Shown here: positions 54,709 to 64,000 of the stretch, piece by piece
Position numbering within the stretch: position 1 is the stretch's first letter
Layout: every line of letters starts with the position of its first letter
Assembly: GCA_012317185.1 (NCBI GenBank)
Contig: CP048838.1
Span: 3,286,001 to 3,350,000 of the forward strand
Reading direction: 5' to 3'
Source of the DNA: [Clostridium] innocuum
Lineage (GTDB): Bacteria; Bacillota_I; Bacilli_A; Erysipelotrichales; Erysipelotrichaceae
DNA: 64,000 bases
Notes under the pieces: generated by a model
Told to the model about the DNA's origin: nothing
Databases searched by the model: none
Seen by the model: only the letters and a program-made list of their open reading frames with translations
Translations under genes and position numbers: made by a program

Positions 54709-54738
54709 AGTATAGGCGGATTGTGACAGTTCACGCAA
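54709..54738 (-). promoter_or_regulatory. Promoter of nrdE-nrdF
   Basis: Minus-strand TTGCGT (54733-54738) and TATACT (54709-54714), 18 bases apart. No NrdR box pair is seen. Confidence 0.55.
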
Positions 54739-54751
54739 CTTAAATGCCTAA

Positions 54752-54776
54752 GAAAAAACTGCCAGTTCCTGACAGT
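54752..54776 (-). terminator. Terminator after the RhuM-Fic gene
   Basis: Minus-strand ACTGTCAG-GAA-CTGGCAGT followed by six T. Confidence 0.8.
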
Positions 54777-54820
54777 ATTCCTGAATATAGCAGCTCATAT
54801 TCCGTTTGCTTCATAAAACA

Positions 54821-55771
54821 TCAATTCTTTATTAAAAAATTCATCACCAGTGCTATCATGATTTCCTTTTCTTCCGGCTTAGATTCAGCAACCATCAGTG
54901 TGATGGCAACCAGTGCACTATCACTGATAATTTTTTCACCATTATGAAGCAAGGCATTATTCTTATTTAAAAATTCCAGAAACAATGCTGCTGCTATTCG
55001 TTTGCATCCATCAGCGAACGGATGGTCCTTAATAAGAAATTATAAAAGGTTTGCCGCCTTTTCTTCCAGTGTTGGATAAACCTCCTGGCTGAATACATCC
55101 TGATATACAACCGCCAATATACCAGCAACTTTTCCAGGCTCTTTTTCCACTCCGAACACATCCGAATCAAAGCTCATTTTGTCAATGAATTCTCTGCTTT
55201 CTTCATAAGTCAACTGATAAACACATTTGGTTCCATCCGGTTTTTTCAAGCTCTGGTGATCATAACTGTCAAGCAATTCCAAGGCTGCAGTGTATTCTTC
55301 AACCACCTGAAGAACCGAGTCTGCATTAATACCGGCGATTCCGGCAATAATGCCGGATTGCAGTCGTATTGTTTTATTTAAATATTGCAGCCTTTTCTCA
55401 TTAACTGCATAGCCTTGAACCATGTAATCTTTTAGAATTCCATTTGCCCATTTACGGAAGTTCACGCCCCGATGTGATTTTACTCGATACCCAACAGATA
55501 TTATTACATCCAACGTATAAAAAGGCACAGGCTGCTTAACACCGACAACACGCATTTTTTGCGTGTTGTTATCTTTATCAACTTCCTTTTCTCTAAATAC
55601 ATTGTTGATATGTTTTCTTACCGTTTTTTCATCACGTCCGAAAAGCTCCGCAATTTGATTCGCACTTAACCACACTGTATTTTCTTCAGGGCTTACAGAT
55701 ACATCAATCTGTATCTCTCCATCATGAAATACGATTACACTTAAATCACGATTCTTAAAGTTCTCTACCAT
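54821..55771 (-). pseudogene. RhuM family protein with Fic/Doc end, interrupted by in-frame TAA
   Basis: The frame from ATG 55771 stops at TAA (55040-55042) after 243 residues and then stays open in the same frame to TGA at 54821-54823. The N-terminal part has the RhuM pattern: TVWLSANQIAELFGRDEKTV, then FYTLDVIISVGYRVKSHRGV and FRKWANGILKDY. The part after the stop continues FLIKDHPFADGCKRIAAALF, a Fic/Doc-like active-site motif (HPF-x-DG-x-[KR]-R), where Cys replaces the common Asn. The stop replaces what was probably a Tyr (TAT or TAC) before FLIKDHPF. Full length would be 316 residues. RhuM proteins occur on genomic islands. Confidence 0.75.
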
Positions 55772-56468
55772 TTTTTCACCTGATGCTATCTTGTCAGCAT
55801 CTACCTTTCTATAATATTGTTTTCATCTGGAACAGCGACAGCAGACAGCAATCTGATTTCGTGTACTGCCTTATAATTTTCTTGAAACAGCATAGTATTA
55901 TTTTTCTTTTTATATTTTGGACACAAGGCAGCGGGGAGTCGCTTTCATATTCAGAAAGAACCTCCTCGATAAGCAGAGAACAAAATTTATCCCTTTCCTA
56001 TCATGTATCAACTTGATTATTTTTACAGCGTGATATGAAGTGAAATATACAAAACCTTAATCTGTGAAGCTCACATATTTTCCAATTATACTTATATTAC
56101 AGATCAGCCTGCGGATAAAATCATGTCGAGGTTATAGTGTGTCAAGGCTCTTTGAATATTTCTTTATCCTACTTTTCGAACTACCGGGTAATTCTCGGTA
56201 GTTCCTCTAATGTTATAGATTTCAACATGTTTCTCTTTTTTTACTTCAAAAGGAATCGTATAGCTTATATCCTCTCTTAAGATGTATTTTGTAATTGTAA
56301 TTCATTTTACTCAACAAATAGCCGTTCGCATGCCCTTCAGCGGTGATATAACGTTCCATACGCAATATGAAAAAGAGATTTCAGAAATGACGGTATTCGG
56401 CATTCAAGAAATCTCTCTATCTATCACTTTTACTTAAAGTAAGAAGAGATACACAACTGCTACTTATC
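55772..56468. other. Gene-poor stretch
   Basis: About 700 bases without a supported gene. It holds an inverted repeat GAACTACC-N11-GGTAGTTC (56178-56204) without a T run and a terminator at 56371-56416. AT-rich composition and the neighbouring broken RhuM gene suggest a remnant of inserted DNA. Confidence 0.4.
56371..56416 (-). terminator. Terminator after the membrane-anchored helical protein
   Basis: Minus-strand AGAGATTTC / GAAATCTCT stem followed by TTTTTC. Confidence 0.7.
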
Positions 56469-57107
56469 CTATTTTTTCATCAACTGGTTGATTTTCATCT
56501 CATACGGAGTTCCTTTAAGATCCTTTGACGCCGCCTGCAGATGTTCCTTCTTTTTCTTTTCATCCTTCAGATAGCTGTACTGCAGCGCCAGCATATAGTG
56601 GAACATACCCTTCTGCGCTTCCTGCAGCTCTTCATTCTTCAGCTGTTCCTCCATATCATCAATATAGCTGGTCTTTTCTTCCAGCAGAATATCGTAGATG
56701 ACCTGACACTCCTGAGTAATGCTTTCATCCGCAATCTTTTTCATACGCTCCAGCAATGTTTTACATTTCTTTTTGCTATCCTCGTCCAGATAGTAATAAA
56801 ATGCTTTTATGACAACATCCAGCTCCTGCTTTTTATTCATCCGCATGCTCAGAATCAAATCAAAGCACTCTTCAATTTTTTTCTTATCCGCTTTCATGAT
56901 ATAGCCGTTTAAACGCATATATTCACGGTTGAACGGAGGATAGAAATACTTGCAGGGAAGAGAATCCAGAAGCTTGAAATACGCATCGAAATCACCCTGC
57001 TGCATATGCTTTAACAGCTTCTTCAAAATACTCTGCTTCCATACCTGTGTGCCGACAATCAGTACGATTGTAATAACGACGGCCAATATAATAATTTTAT
57101 AGTCCAT
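56469..57107 (-). CDS. Membrane-anchored helical-repeat protein
   Basis: 212 residues. Residues 5-22 form one membrane segment and the rest is helical and highly charged, with a TPR-like arrangement of helix pairs (for example GDFDAYFKLLDSL, AQKGMFHYMLALQYSYLKDEKK). It would lie on the cytoplasmic side or outside depending on topology; the positive end after the helix (KQSILKKLLKH) favours the cytoplasm. GAGGTG precedes the ATG. No family is known to me. Confidence 0.65.
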   Translation of the reverse strand: MDYKIIILAVVITIVLIVGTQVWKQSILKKLLKHMQQGDFDAYFKLLDSLPCKYFYPPFNREYMRLNGYIMKADKKKIEECFDLILSMRMNKKQELDVVIKAFYYYLDEDSKKKCKTLLERMKKIADESITQECQVIYDILLEEKTSYIDDMEEQLKNEELQEAQKGMFHYMLALQYSYLKDEKKKKEHLQAASKDLKGTPYEMKINQLMKK

Positions 57108-57305
57108 AGTACACCTCAGTTTTCATTAAGATTATTGTACTATATCTTGTCGCCTTTTTCACTTAAAATTTTCATTTTCTGCAAAAACAACAAAATTCCT
57201 ATACAGCGATGTCTTTTTTGATTGCGGCTGAAAGCCTTAACAGCAAATACTGCATTCATGGCAGAGCATATAGTCATTCATATGATAAAAGCATTTTGTA
57301 TAAGC

Positions 57306-59933
57306 TCATGTAAAGTTACGAAGGCGAAGTGCATTGCTGACAACGCTCACTGAGCTGAACGCCATCGCAGCACCTGCGAATACCGGAGACAGCAGCGGTC
57401 CGCCAAACAGATGCAGCACACCGGCCGCAATCGGAATACCCAGCGTATTGTAGAAGAATGCCCAGAACAGATTCTGCTTGATATTGCGTATGACAGCCTT
57501 AGATAAACGGATTGCCGTCTCCACATCCTGAATATTATCCTTAACCAACACGATGTCCGCACTCTCCACTGCAACATCACTGCCGCTTCCGATGGCGATG
57601 CCGACCTCACTTTGTGTCAGAGCAACTGCATCGTTGATACCGTCCCCGACCATGGCAACGACTTTCCCCTGTGCCTGCAGCTTTTTGACCTCCTCCCCCT
57701 TTTGATCCGGAAGCACCTGTGCAATCACATGGTCGATTCCTGCGGTTTCCGCAATCGCTGCCGCTGTGATTTCATTATCGCCAGTCAGCATGACCACATC
57801 GATTTGCTGTTCACGAAGACGGCGTATGACATCTTTCGTCTGCGGCTTCAGCTGATCTGCAATGGCAATAATTCCATATATATGAGAAGATGTGCCGATC
57901 CATACAACTGTTTTTCCCTGCTGCAGCCAGGCCAGCTCCTGTGCGGCATATGCATCACAGGAAGCCCCTGCCAGCTCCAGAAAGGTGCGGCTTCCCGCAT
58001 ACCATGTCGTATCATCTTTAATACCGCTGAGACCGCGCCCGTTATGTGTTTCAATATGCGTTAATACAGAGCCGCTGATATTTTCTTCCTTCGCTTTTTC
58101 CAGAATAGCCGTTGCCAATGGATGACGGCTTCCTGCCTCCAGAGATGCGGCAATCGCAAGAAGCTTTTGTCTATCATCGGCCGCGATATCCGTAACCACC
58201 GGCTTACCGATTGTCAGTGTTCCGGTTTTATCAAACACAATTGTATCAATACTGCTCGCTGTTTCCAGCGCCTCTCCGCTCTTCATAAAGATACCGAACT
58301 GTGCCGCCTTGCCGGTTCCCACCATGATTGCCGTCGGTGTTGCCAAACCAAGCGCACACGGGCAGGCGATAACCAGCACACTGACAAAAATCGTCAGCGC
58401 AAAGGCAAAATCCTGTGTGGAAAGATACCAGAGCAGTGCTGCCACAAAGGCAATCGCCATAACCGTTGGCACGAAATACAGGGAAATCTTATCCGCAATA
58501 CGTGCAATCGGAGCCTTTTTGCCCTGTGCCTCCTCGACCATACGGATAATTTTCGCAAGTGTGGTATCCTCCTCTACCGCATTGCATTCCATCACAATTC
58601 TGGCATCGAGTGCAATCGTCCCCTGGATCAATGCATCCCCCTGCGACTTGGAAACTGGCATACTTTCCCCCGTCAGCATGCTTTCATCCACACTCGCATG
58701 TCCTTCCTTTAAGATACCGTCTACCGGAATATGCTCTCCCGGCTTTACTACAAGCAGATCACCGATTGTGATTTCCTCTGCCTGAATTTCCACCTCTTTA
58801 CCGTCTCTCAGCAATGTCGCATTGCTTGGGCGAAGCTGCAGTAATGCAGAAATTGCACCGGTCGATTTCTTCTTCGAAATGCTTTCCAGATGCTTTCCAA
58901 ACTGTACCAGTGCCACAACGACACCGGCAGATTCAAAATACAGGCTGTGAACGGCATGCAGATTGCCCTGCAGTATGGAAATCAGAGAATACAGTGAATA
59001 CAGATAGGCACTGCCCGTACCGACTGCCACCAGCGTATCCATATTGGGTGCCTTGTGGAATAATGCCGTAAACCCTCTGGTAAAGAAGTGGCGACCCAGA
59101 ATGAGAATCACTGTCGCAAGGAGAAACTGAATAAAGGCGAAATTGAATGGATGTGTATCATAATGAATGATATCCGGCAGCGGCAGTCGGATATTGCCCA
59201 GCATATGGGACATACCGATATACAGTAAAACAAAGGCCAGAACCAGTGTGGTATAAATTTTAACTGCCTCATAATCCTTTTTCACAGCTTCTTCCTTTCG
59301 CTCCACATGAAGCGCACCGTGATACCCGGTATTCTGAATAATTGCCAGAATCTCCGACAGCTTGATTTTATGCGGGTCTGCTTCCACTGTTGCCGTATTT
59401 GTGACAAGGTTGATGCTGACAGCGGATATTCCCTCCGCTTTTTTCAGCGCATGCTCCAGCGCTGCGCTGCAGGACGAACAGGTCATTCCATCCACATCGA
59501 TGCGATATGTCTTCTTCGCTTCCTCCAGCAGCGTGAAGCCGGCCTTTTTCACTGCCGCTGCCCACGCCTCGAAATTCTTTTTCGTAAATGTGATGCGCAC
59601 GGTATTCATTACCAGATTCACACTCGCCTGCTCAATTTCCTCAAAGCGGCTCAATACCCGCTCTACAGCTGCACTGCAGGCGGCACAATGCATGCCCTCA
59701 ACACGATAGGTCTGCTGCTTGGCAGCATCGCGCTCCTTCATATGAAAGCCGCCCTTTTCCACAGCCTGCATGGCCTTTTTTTCGTCAAAGCCGTCCGTGA
59801 AGCTGACCACCGCTTCTTCCATAACCAGATTTACAGAAGCATCCTCTACCGCTGGCTGACGCTTCAATATTTTTTCTACCGAGGCTGCACAAGCTGAGCA
59901 GTGCATCCCTTCTATTTTATATGTCTTGTTCAT
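57306..59933 (-). CDS. copA: Copper-exporting P-type ATPase with three metal-binding domains
   Basis: 875 residues. Three heavy-metal-associated domains lie at about 3-65, 72-135 and 142-205, each with its metal site (MHCSAC, MHCAAC, MTCSSC). The membrane metal site is CPC in VIACPCALGL; the phosphorylation site is FDKTGTLT, the actuator TGES and the hinge GDGIND; HP is in SRHPLA. It exports Cu(I) from the cytoplasm. It is 16 bases after csoR and shares its promoter. Three metal-binding domains is more than the one or two of most bacterial CopA. Confidence 0.95.
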   Translation of the reverse strand: MNKTYKIEGMHCSACAASVEKILKRQPAVEDASVNLVMEEAVVSFTDGFDEKKAMQAVEKGGFHMKERDAAKQQTYRVEGMHCAACSAAVERVLSRFEEIEQASVNLVMNTVRITFTKKNFEAWAAAVKKAGFTLLEEAKKTYRIDVDGMTCSSCSAALEHALKKAEGISAVSINLVTNTATVEADPHKIKLSEILAIIQNTGYHGALHVERKEEAVKKDYEAVKIYTTLVLAFVLLYIGMSHMLGNIRLPLPDIIHYDTHPFNFAFIQFLLATVILILGRHFFTRGFTALFHKAPNMDTLVAVGTGSAYLYSLYSLISILQGNLHAVHSLYFESAGVVVALVQFGKHLESISKKKSTGAISALLQLRPSNATLLRDGKEVEIQAEEITIGDLLVVKPGEHIPVDGILKEGHASVDESMLTGESMPVSKSQGDALIQGTIALDARIVMECNAVEEDTTLAKIIRMVEEAQGKKAPIARIADKISLYFVPTVMAIAFVAALLWYLSTQDFAFALTIFVSVLVIACPCALGLATPTAIMVGTGKAAQFGIFMKSGEALETASSIDTIVFDKTGTLTIGKPVVTDIAADDRQKLLAIAASLEAGSRHPLATAILEKAKEENISGSVLTHIETHNGRGLSGIKDDTTWYAGSRTFLELAGASCDAYAAQELAWLQQGKTVVWIGTSSHIYGIIAIADQLKPQTKDVIRRLREQQIDVVMLTGDNEITAAAIAETAGIDHVIAQVLPDQKGEEVKKLQAQGKVVAMVGDGINDAVALTQSEVGIAIGSGSDVAVESADIVLVKDNIQDVETAIRLSKAVIRNIKQNLFWAFFYNTLGIPIAAGVLHLFGGPLLSPVFAGAAMAFSSVSVVSNALRLRNFT

Positions 59934-59949
59934 AAGATTTTCCTTCCTT

Positions 59950-60213
59950 CTATTTCAGCAGTGCCGAAATTACAGCTTCGATTTCACTGACCTTTTCCTC
60001 GGCATCCCTTTCTTCAATAGCAGTCAGTACACAGCTGTGCAAATGTCCGCTCAGAATATGCTGATTTGCTTTTTTCAGCAGAGCCGTCGATGCTGAAATC
60101 TGATTTGATATATCAATACAATAGCGTCCTTCTTCAATCATGCGAATGATACCATCCAGCTGACCGCGTGCAGTCTTTATATTCTGAAGTGCTTTTTTTC
60201 GTTCATCGTTCAT
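59950..60213 (-). CDS. csoR: Copper-sensing repressor CsoR
   Basis: 87 residues from ATG 60213, which has GGAGGT upstream. The Cu(I) ligands of the family are visible: Cys in GRYCIDI, His and Cys in GHLHSC. The fold is all-helical, and it releases DNA when Cu(I) binds. The operator lies over its own ribosome-binding site and leader, so repressor and CopA are induced together by copper. Confidence 0.93.
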   Translation of the reverse strand: MNDERKKALQNIKTARGQLDGIIRMIEEGRYCIDISNQISASTALLKKANQHILSGHLHSCVLTAIEERDAEEKVSEIEAVISALLK

Positions 60214-60218
60214 CGCTT

Positions 60219-60244
60219 TACCTCCCCCAGGGGGTGCCCTGGTA
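60219..60244. promoter_or_regulatory. CsoR operator
   Basis: CCCCC-A-GGGGG core flanked by TACC and GGTA, the G-tract inverted repeat bound by CsoR-type proteins. It overlaps the csoR ribosome-binding site. Confidence 0.75.
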
Positions 60245-60250
60245 CAATCT

Positions 60251-60279
60251 ATTATAGTAGCTGCCTTTTCTGCTGTCAA
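60251..60279 (-). promoter_or_regulatory. Consensus promoter of csoR-copA
   Basis: TTGACA (60274-60279) and TATAAT (60251-60256) on the minus strand with exactly 17 bases between them. Confidence 0.9.
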
Positions 60280-60557
60280 CTCCTATGCCTTTATGAATTT
60301 TTCTGTTGAAGAGGATTGCGGAAAATCACCTGCTTTATGCCCGCATGCCGCTTCCTTAGTGTACCGATTATGCGTTCCTGTATTCCTTTTCCAATCACGC
60401 ATCCTCTTTGCGCAGGCATTTAACAAGGATCCTATCTATGCTATCCTTTCATAAAATATGCATAATGAAATCTTACAATTTCAATATATTTCTATACTTT
60501 CACATGTCCTGCACACGATTGTACGATATAATAAAGACATGTGTGGAGGTTATCGAC

Positions 60558-63377
60558 ATGATTAAGAAAAAACTGTACATCCTTATGCTGAGCCTTTTGA
60601 TCACGGCATCCCTTACTCCGGTATCAGCCAGTGAAAAGACGCTGCAGGATGATGGAACATATCACATTGTCAGTGTGGAAAAGGATGGTACCTATACAAT
60701 TCTTGAGGACAGTGACACCTATGCCAGGGCAAAGGTTCTCTATACACTTCGTAAACGCAGCTATGACAATCTTGCAATCACCTATGGCAGTAGCTTTCTG
60801 AGTCTGGAGCAGGGGGTTGTGGAATTTGCGACAGCCAAAGACTGCACGCTGAACATCACCTATACCAATGATGAAAATGGTGAAGAAGGCTATACCAACG
60901 GCTGTTATGGTATTGACGCGGCATTTCTGGAATACAATCCCGGAACACAAAAGGTAAAGTTTCGTTTGTCCGGTGTTACCGGATGGGCAGATGCGGCCGA
61001 TGTCACCATCTATCCGATTGAGCAGGTTCCCAATGTTTCCTCATTTACGGTAAAAAACAACACTTTGCAGCATCAGCTGAAATCCTCACTCGCAACCGCT
61101 GCCTATGACAATGTCCTGCAGCTGGGAAACGCTCCGCAGCAGCTGAAGGAGGGCGTTACCTACTATAGCTATGATACCCATTATTTCTATGATGATTACG
61201 CTGTGATGATCGAAGATTATCGAAACAGCAGCTTTGCGCATGCGGTAAATGCCAATGCTCCCTACTATAATTATTATCAGTATCTGAATCACCGCTCTAC
61301 CAGCGCCTATACACAAAAGGATGTGGACGGCTATCTGAAAAACACACTGGCTCTGCAGCATACGATTACCGCCTTTTACGATAAGGACAACTATATCCAT
61401 GATGTTTTGACACAATCTTTGCTTTTACAGGCGGAAGCTGCGTTTTTCCAGTATCAGAATCAATTCGGGGCAAATGCGCTGATGATGCTTTCACTGGCGG
61501 AGAATGAAAGTGCTCTGGGAAGAAGCTATCTCGCCTACACCCGCAACAATCTGTTCGGACATGCAGCGTATGATTCCACCGTTGAGGAAAATGCCTCCCG
61601 CTATACCAGCACCTCAGGCAGCGTATATTCCCATGCCATGCATTACCTGTCCAATGCGTATATGAATCCCAGCCAGTTTCAGTTTCACGGCGGCTTCTTC
61701 GGAAACAAGGCAGGCGGTATGAATGTATCTTACGCATCCGATCCCTACTGGGGAGAAAAAGCAGCCCAGTACTTTTATGAAATGGATCACGCCATGGGGG
61801 ACAGGGATCACAACCGCTATGCGCTTGGAATCGTGAAAAATACCGGTGTTTCCATATATAAAAACGCTGATAAAAAAAGTGATGCCGTATACAGCATCAA
61901 AAAAGGCTATGATGCAGCCCTGATTCTGCTGGAAAAGCTGGAGAACAAGGATGGCGTCTGGTATCGGGTACAAAGCGACCCTTCCCTTGACAAAGAGCAG
62001 AAGCAGCAGGAAGGAAGCTACAATTTCAAAAACAGCTATGGCTTTGTGAAGGCAGAAGATGTTTCCACAGTGCTCAACAGCAAGCACATACAGGATAAAG
62101 CCTATGTGGATATCACCTTTGATGCGAACGGCGGAACATTTTATCCCAATGATAAGAAAATCACCCTGCAGGTGGAAACCGGAAAGACACCGGTGATGCA
62201 GGCGCCGGTCAAGGATCATGCCCTCTTTTCTTCCTGGGATATACAACTAAAGCCCGCAGGGGAACCGTTGACCTATAAGGCAACATACAGGGACGTCAAG
62301 CAGATTGTGCTGACACAGATGCCGCTTACCACCTATGATTTGAATGAATCCCTCGATGTCAGTGATGGCAGAATCCGCGTGGATTTTGCGGATGGTACAA
62401 GTAAGGAGGTTTCCATGACCACCGATATGGTGGAGGGCTTCTCCAGCAAAAAGACAGGAACCAAAACACTGAAGGTGACCTATGCCGGCTGTACGCTGAA
62501 TTATGAAATCAGGGTATCCGACGAGCTGACGAAAAAGCAGGAAAACATGCAGCAGCGAGCTGCGGCAATCATTAAGCTGTACGACGGGAAAACGGATTTA
62601 AACGATGAGGCTCTGCAGGAGCTGGAGCAGTTCCGCAAGGATGTTACCGCATTCCTTCTTACACCGCTCGCAAATGAACAGATCCGTCTTATCGACCGGA
62701 TACTGCAGGAAAATCTGAAGCCCCGCTACAGTGTCATCATCAGGGATGACAGCCATGATCTGCAGGTATCCGGCTTATCCATGGCACGGATACAGGAAAC
62801 CGGCTTCCTCAATACCTTCCTGCCTAAAACGATTGTCCTCAAGGTAAAGGATTCCATGGATGAGGAGCAGAAAGCACTTGCAGAGAAAGTAGCCAAGGCA
62901 GACGGAACCACTGTTGAAGAAACCTTCTCTATCGAAGGAACGGATGATTTCTCCTCCCTGAAGCTGAAGCAGGAGGCTGTATTCTCAATCAGGAAGCCGA
63001 AGGACAGCAAAAATAAACGATATCGTATATATTATGTGGACGGGCAGGATGTCTATCAGATTCCTACCGAGCAAAGTAAAAGCCGCATCCGCTTTACAAC
63101 GGAAAAGCTGGGCAGCTATGTTCTGGTATCCACAAACCAGCGCAGCATACAGGAAGCAGACGATATTGCAGAGGTGAATACGATCGCCTTGAACGGAAAG
63201 AACTATATCCTTCGCTATGTCCTGTTGCCATGTCTGCTGCTGGCACTGCTTGTATGTCTGTTTCTCACACTCCTTGTATACCGCAGACGGCATCCGAATC
63301 TGCGTCTAAAAAAGCCGTGGAAGAAAGCAAGAGCGGAAAAATCACAGTACAAAAAAGATGAAGATGATATGCAGTAG
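60558..63377 (+). CDS. Large cell-wall hydrolase with glucosaminidase domain
   Basis: 939 residues from ATG 60558, which has GGAGG eight bases upstream; the open frame begins earlier but without a start signal. A signal peptide ends near PVSAS. A ~120-residue glucosaminidase-type domain (about 300-420) includes ALMMLSLAENESALGRS with the catalytic Glu and NNLFGHAAYD, then an SH3-like domain with YKNADKKSDAVYSIKKG, a repeat domain, and an Ig-like segment. The C-terminus has a membrane helix (YILRYVLLPCLLLALLVC) and a basic tail, so it stays membrane-anchored. It cleaves peptidoglycan glycan strands, probably in division or growth. Confidence 0.88.
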   Translation: MIKKKLYILMLSLLITASLTPVSASEKTLQDDGTYHIVSVEKDGTYTILEDSDTYARAKVLYTLRKRSYDNLAITYGSSFLSLEQGVVEFATAKDCTLNITYTNDENGEEGYTNGCYGIDAAFLEYNPGTQKVKFRLSGVTGWADAADVTIYPIEQVPNVSSFTVKNNTLQHQLKSSLATAAYDNVLQLGNAPQQLKEGVTYYSYDTHYFYDDYAVMIEDYRNSSFAHAVNANAPYYNYYQYLNHRSTSAYTQKDVDGYLKNTLALQHTITAFYDKDNYIHDVLTQSLLLQAEAAFFQYQNQFGANALMMLSLAENESALGRSYLAYTRNNLFGHAAYDSTVEENASRYTSTSGSVYSHAMHYLSNAYMNPSQFQFHGGFFGNKAGGMNVSYASDPYWGEKAAQYFYEMDHAMGDRDHNRYALGIVKNTGVSIYKNADKKSDAVYSIKKGYDAALILLEKLENKDGVWYRVQSDPSLDKEQKQQEGSYNFKNSYGFVKAEDVSTVLNSKHIQDKAYVDITFDANGGTFYPNDKKITLQVETGKTPVMQAPVKDHALFSSWDIQLKPAGEPLTYKATYRDVKQIVLTQMPLTTYDLNESLDVSDGRIRVDFADGTSKEVSMTTDMVEGFSSKKTGTKTLKVTYAGCTLNYEIRVSDELTKKQENMQQRAAAIIKLYDGKTDLNDEALQELEQFRKDVTAFLLTPLANEQIRLIDRILQENLKPRYSVIIRDDSHDLQVSGLSMARIQETGFLNTFLPKTIVLKVKDSMDEEQKALAEKVAKADGTTVEETFSIEGTDDFSSLKLKQEAVFSIRKPKDSKNKRYRIYYVDGQDVYQIPTEQSKSRIRFTTEKLGSYVLVSTNQRSIQEADDIAEVNTIALNGKNYILRYVLLPCLLLALLVCLFLTLLVYRRRHPNLRLKKPWKKARAEKSQYKKDEDDMQ

Positions 63378-63389
63378 GAAAGAAAACAG

Positions 63390-63422
63390 AAGAAATCACA
63401 TGCTTCCTTGTGATTTCTTTTT
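63390..63422 (+). terminator. Terminator after the cell-wall hydrolase
   Basis: AAGAAATCACA / TGTGATTTCTT followed by T residues. Confidence 0.85.
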
Positions 63423-63456
63423 ATTTGACATACAATACTATATGAGGTGATCATAC

Positions 63457-64000
63457 ATGAAACGTAACGAAATAGATTCACAGCTGACCTGGGATCTGCG
63501 CTTTCTCTTTGAACATCAGGAGGCCTTTGAAGTGCAGTTTGCACAGGCACAAAAGGAAATCGGATTGTTGCAGGCTTCCCTTTCTTCTCTTGCGGATGAC
63601 AGAGCCAGCTTCATCAGCTTTATGGAACATCAGGAAACACTGGAACGCTATCTGGATAATCTTATCAGCTATGCGAAGATGAGCAGTGATGTAGACCCTG
63701 AAAATATGCAGAATCAGGAAAATCTGGCACGCAGCTATACCCTGTATCAGCAGGTGAATCAGGCATTATCCAATATGCCTTTACTTCTGATTCAAAACAG
63801 GGAACAAATTGAACAGTGGCTGCTGGAGGATGACTGTCAGGATTTCCGCTACCCGATGGAAGAGGTATTCCGTACTATCCCACACCGACTGAATGAAGAG
63901 CAGGAGGCTTTGCTTGCACAGGCGGGAGAGCTGATCCGCAATCCGCAGGAAACCTTTGAAAGCTTCCGTTTGCAGTTCGAGCCTGTTCTGGTGAATGGAA
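63457..64000 (+). CDS. pepF: Oligoendopeptidase F, N-terminal part
   Basis: At least 181 residues, cut by the window edge. The start MKRNEIDSQLTWDLRFLFEH is a typical M3B oligopeptidase opening, followed by helical segments (LDNLISYAKMSSDVDPENMQ, FRTIPHRLNEEQEALLAQAG) that match the N-terminal lobe of PepF. The catalytic HExxH would lie beyond the window. GAGGTGAT precedes the ATG. It degrades short peptides in the cytoplasm. Confidence 0.88.
   Translation, partial: MKRNEIDSQLTWDLRFLFEHQEAFEVQFAQAQKEIGLLQASLSSLADDRASFISFMEHQETLERYLDNLISYAKMSSDVDPENMQNQENLARSYTLYQQVNQALSNMPLLLIQNREQIEQWLLEDDCQDFRYPMEEVFRTIPHRLNEEQEALLAQAGELIRNPQETFESFRLQFEPVLVNG

Noticed and set aside
54686..54820. NrdR boxes before nrdE
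   Set aside because: The short CCTAT...ATAGG repeat near the promoter does not resemble the tandem 16-bp NrdR boxes.

Overview
The window looks like a chromosomal segment of a low-to-mid-GC Firmicute of the Erysipelotrichaceae type, possibly the [Clostridium] innocuum group. This is inferred from gene content and style (class I ribonucleotide reductase, lactate fermentation, SigV/RsiV, sortase-anchored surface protein, DUF1836, CmpB-family membrane protein), not from a marker gene. I see no rRNA, tRNA, CRISPR array, intact insertion sequence or prophage.

Layout. 1-900: the end of a possible ParB-like gene and a DUF1836 gene. 990-9215: an eight-gene reverse-strand operon with a YtrA-type GntR repressor, one ABC ATPase, two related membrane proteins and four paralogous membrane-anchored extracellular proteins; two matching operators flank the regulator gene. 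9240-13800: an oxidative pentose phosphate operon (pgl-gnd-zwf-rpiA) whose lactonase gene carries an in-frame TAG. 13950-20035: an ECF-type vitamin transporter S component, a GNAT enzyme, a P1-family peptidase with a Cys-rich partner, and an Rpn-like nuclease. 20066-22294: a sortase-anchored surface protein. 22749-32850: a carbohydrate locus with a family 4 glycosidase, a complete sugar ABC transporter, an amidohydrolase, a LacI regulator, an N-acetylglucosamine kinase and NagA, with one 13-bp operator sequence repeated at both divergent promoters. 32912-37993: an EF-G-like GTPase with an ankyrin protein, divergent from a MarR-HAD-CmpB operon. 38384-46094: AI-2E family protein, flavin reductase-rubredoxin fusion under a PerR-like box, a sigV-rsiV-deacetylase lysozyme-response operon, a second deacetylase, and a nitroreductase. 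46161-54685: a frameshifted VOC gene, glycosylasparaginase, tandem lactate dehydrogenases, and nrdI/nrdF/nrdE. 54821-64000: an interrupted RhuM-Fic gene, a copper module (csoR-copA) with a clear promoter and operator, a large cell-wall hydrolase and the start of an oligoendopeptidase F.

How the parts connect. Several loci point to life on host glycans and to coping with host defence. The glycosidase, GlcNAc kinase, NagA and glycosylasparaginase would channel amino sugars into glycolysis; lactate dehydrogenases dispose of reductant. SigV/RsiV plus deacetylases would protect peptidoglycan from lysozyme, and CsoR/CopA from copper. The best candidate for an undescribed system is the GntR/ABC operon with four propeller-like extracellular paralogues. 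Three genes (lactonase, VOC, RhuM-Fic) each carry a single disabling lesion, so either recent decay or sequencing error should be considered for all three.
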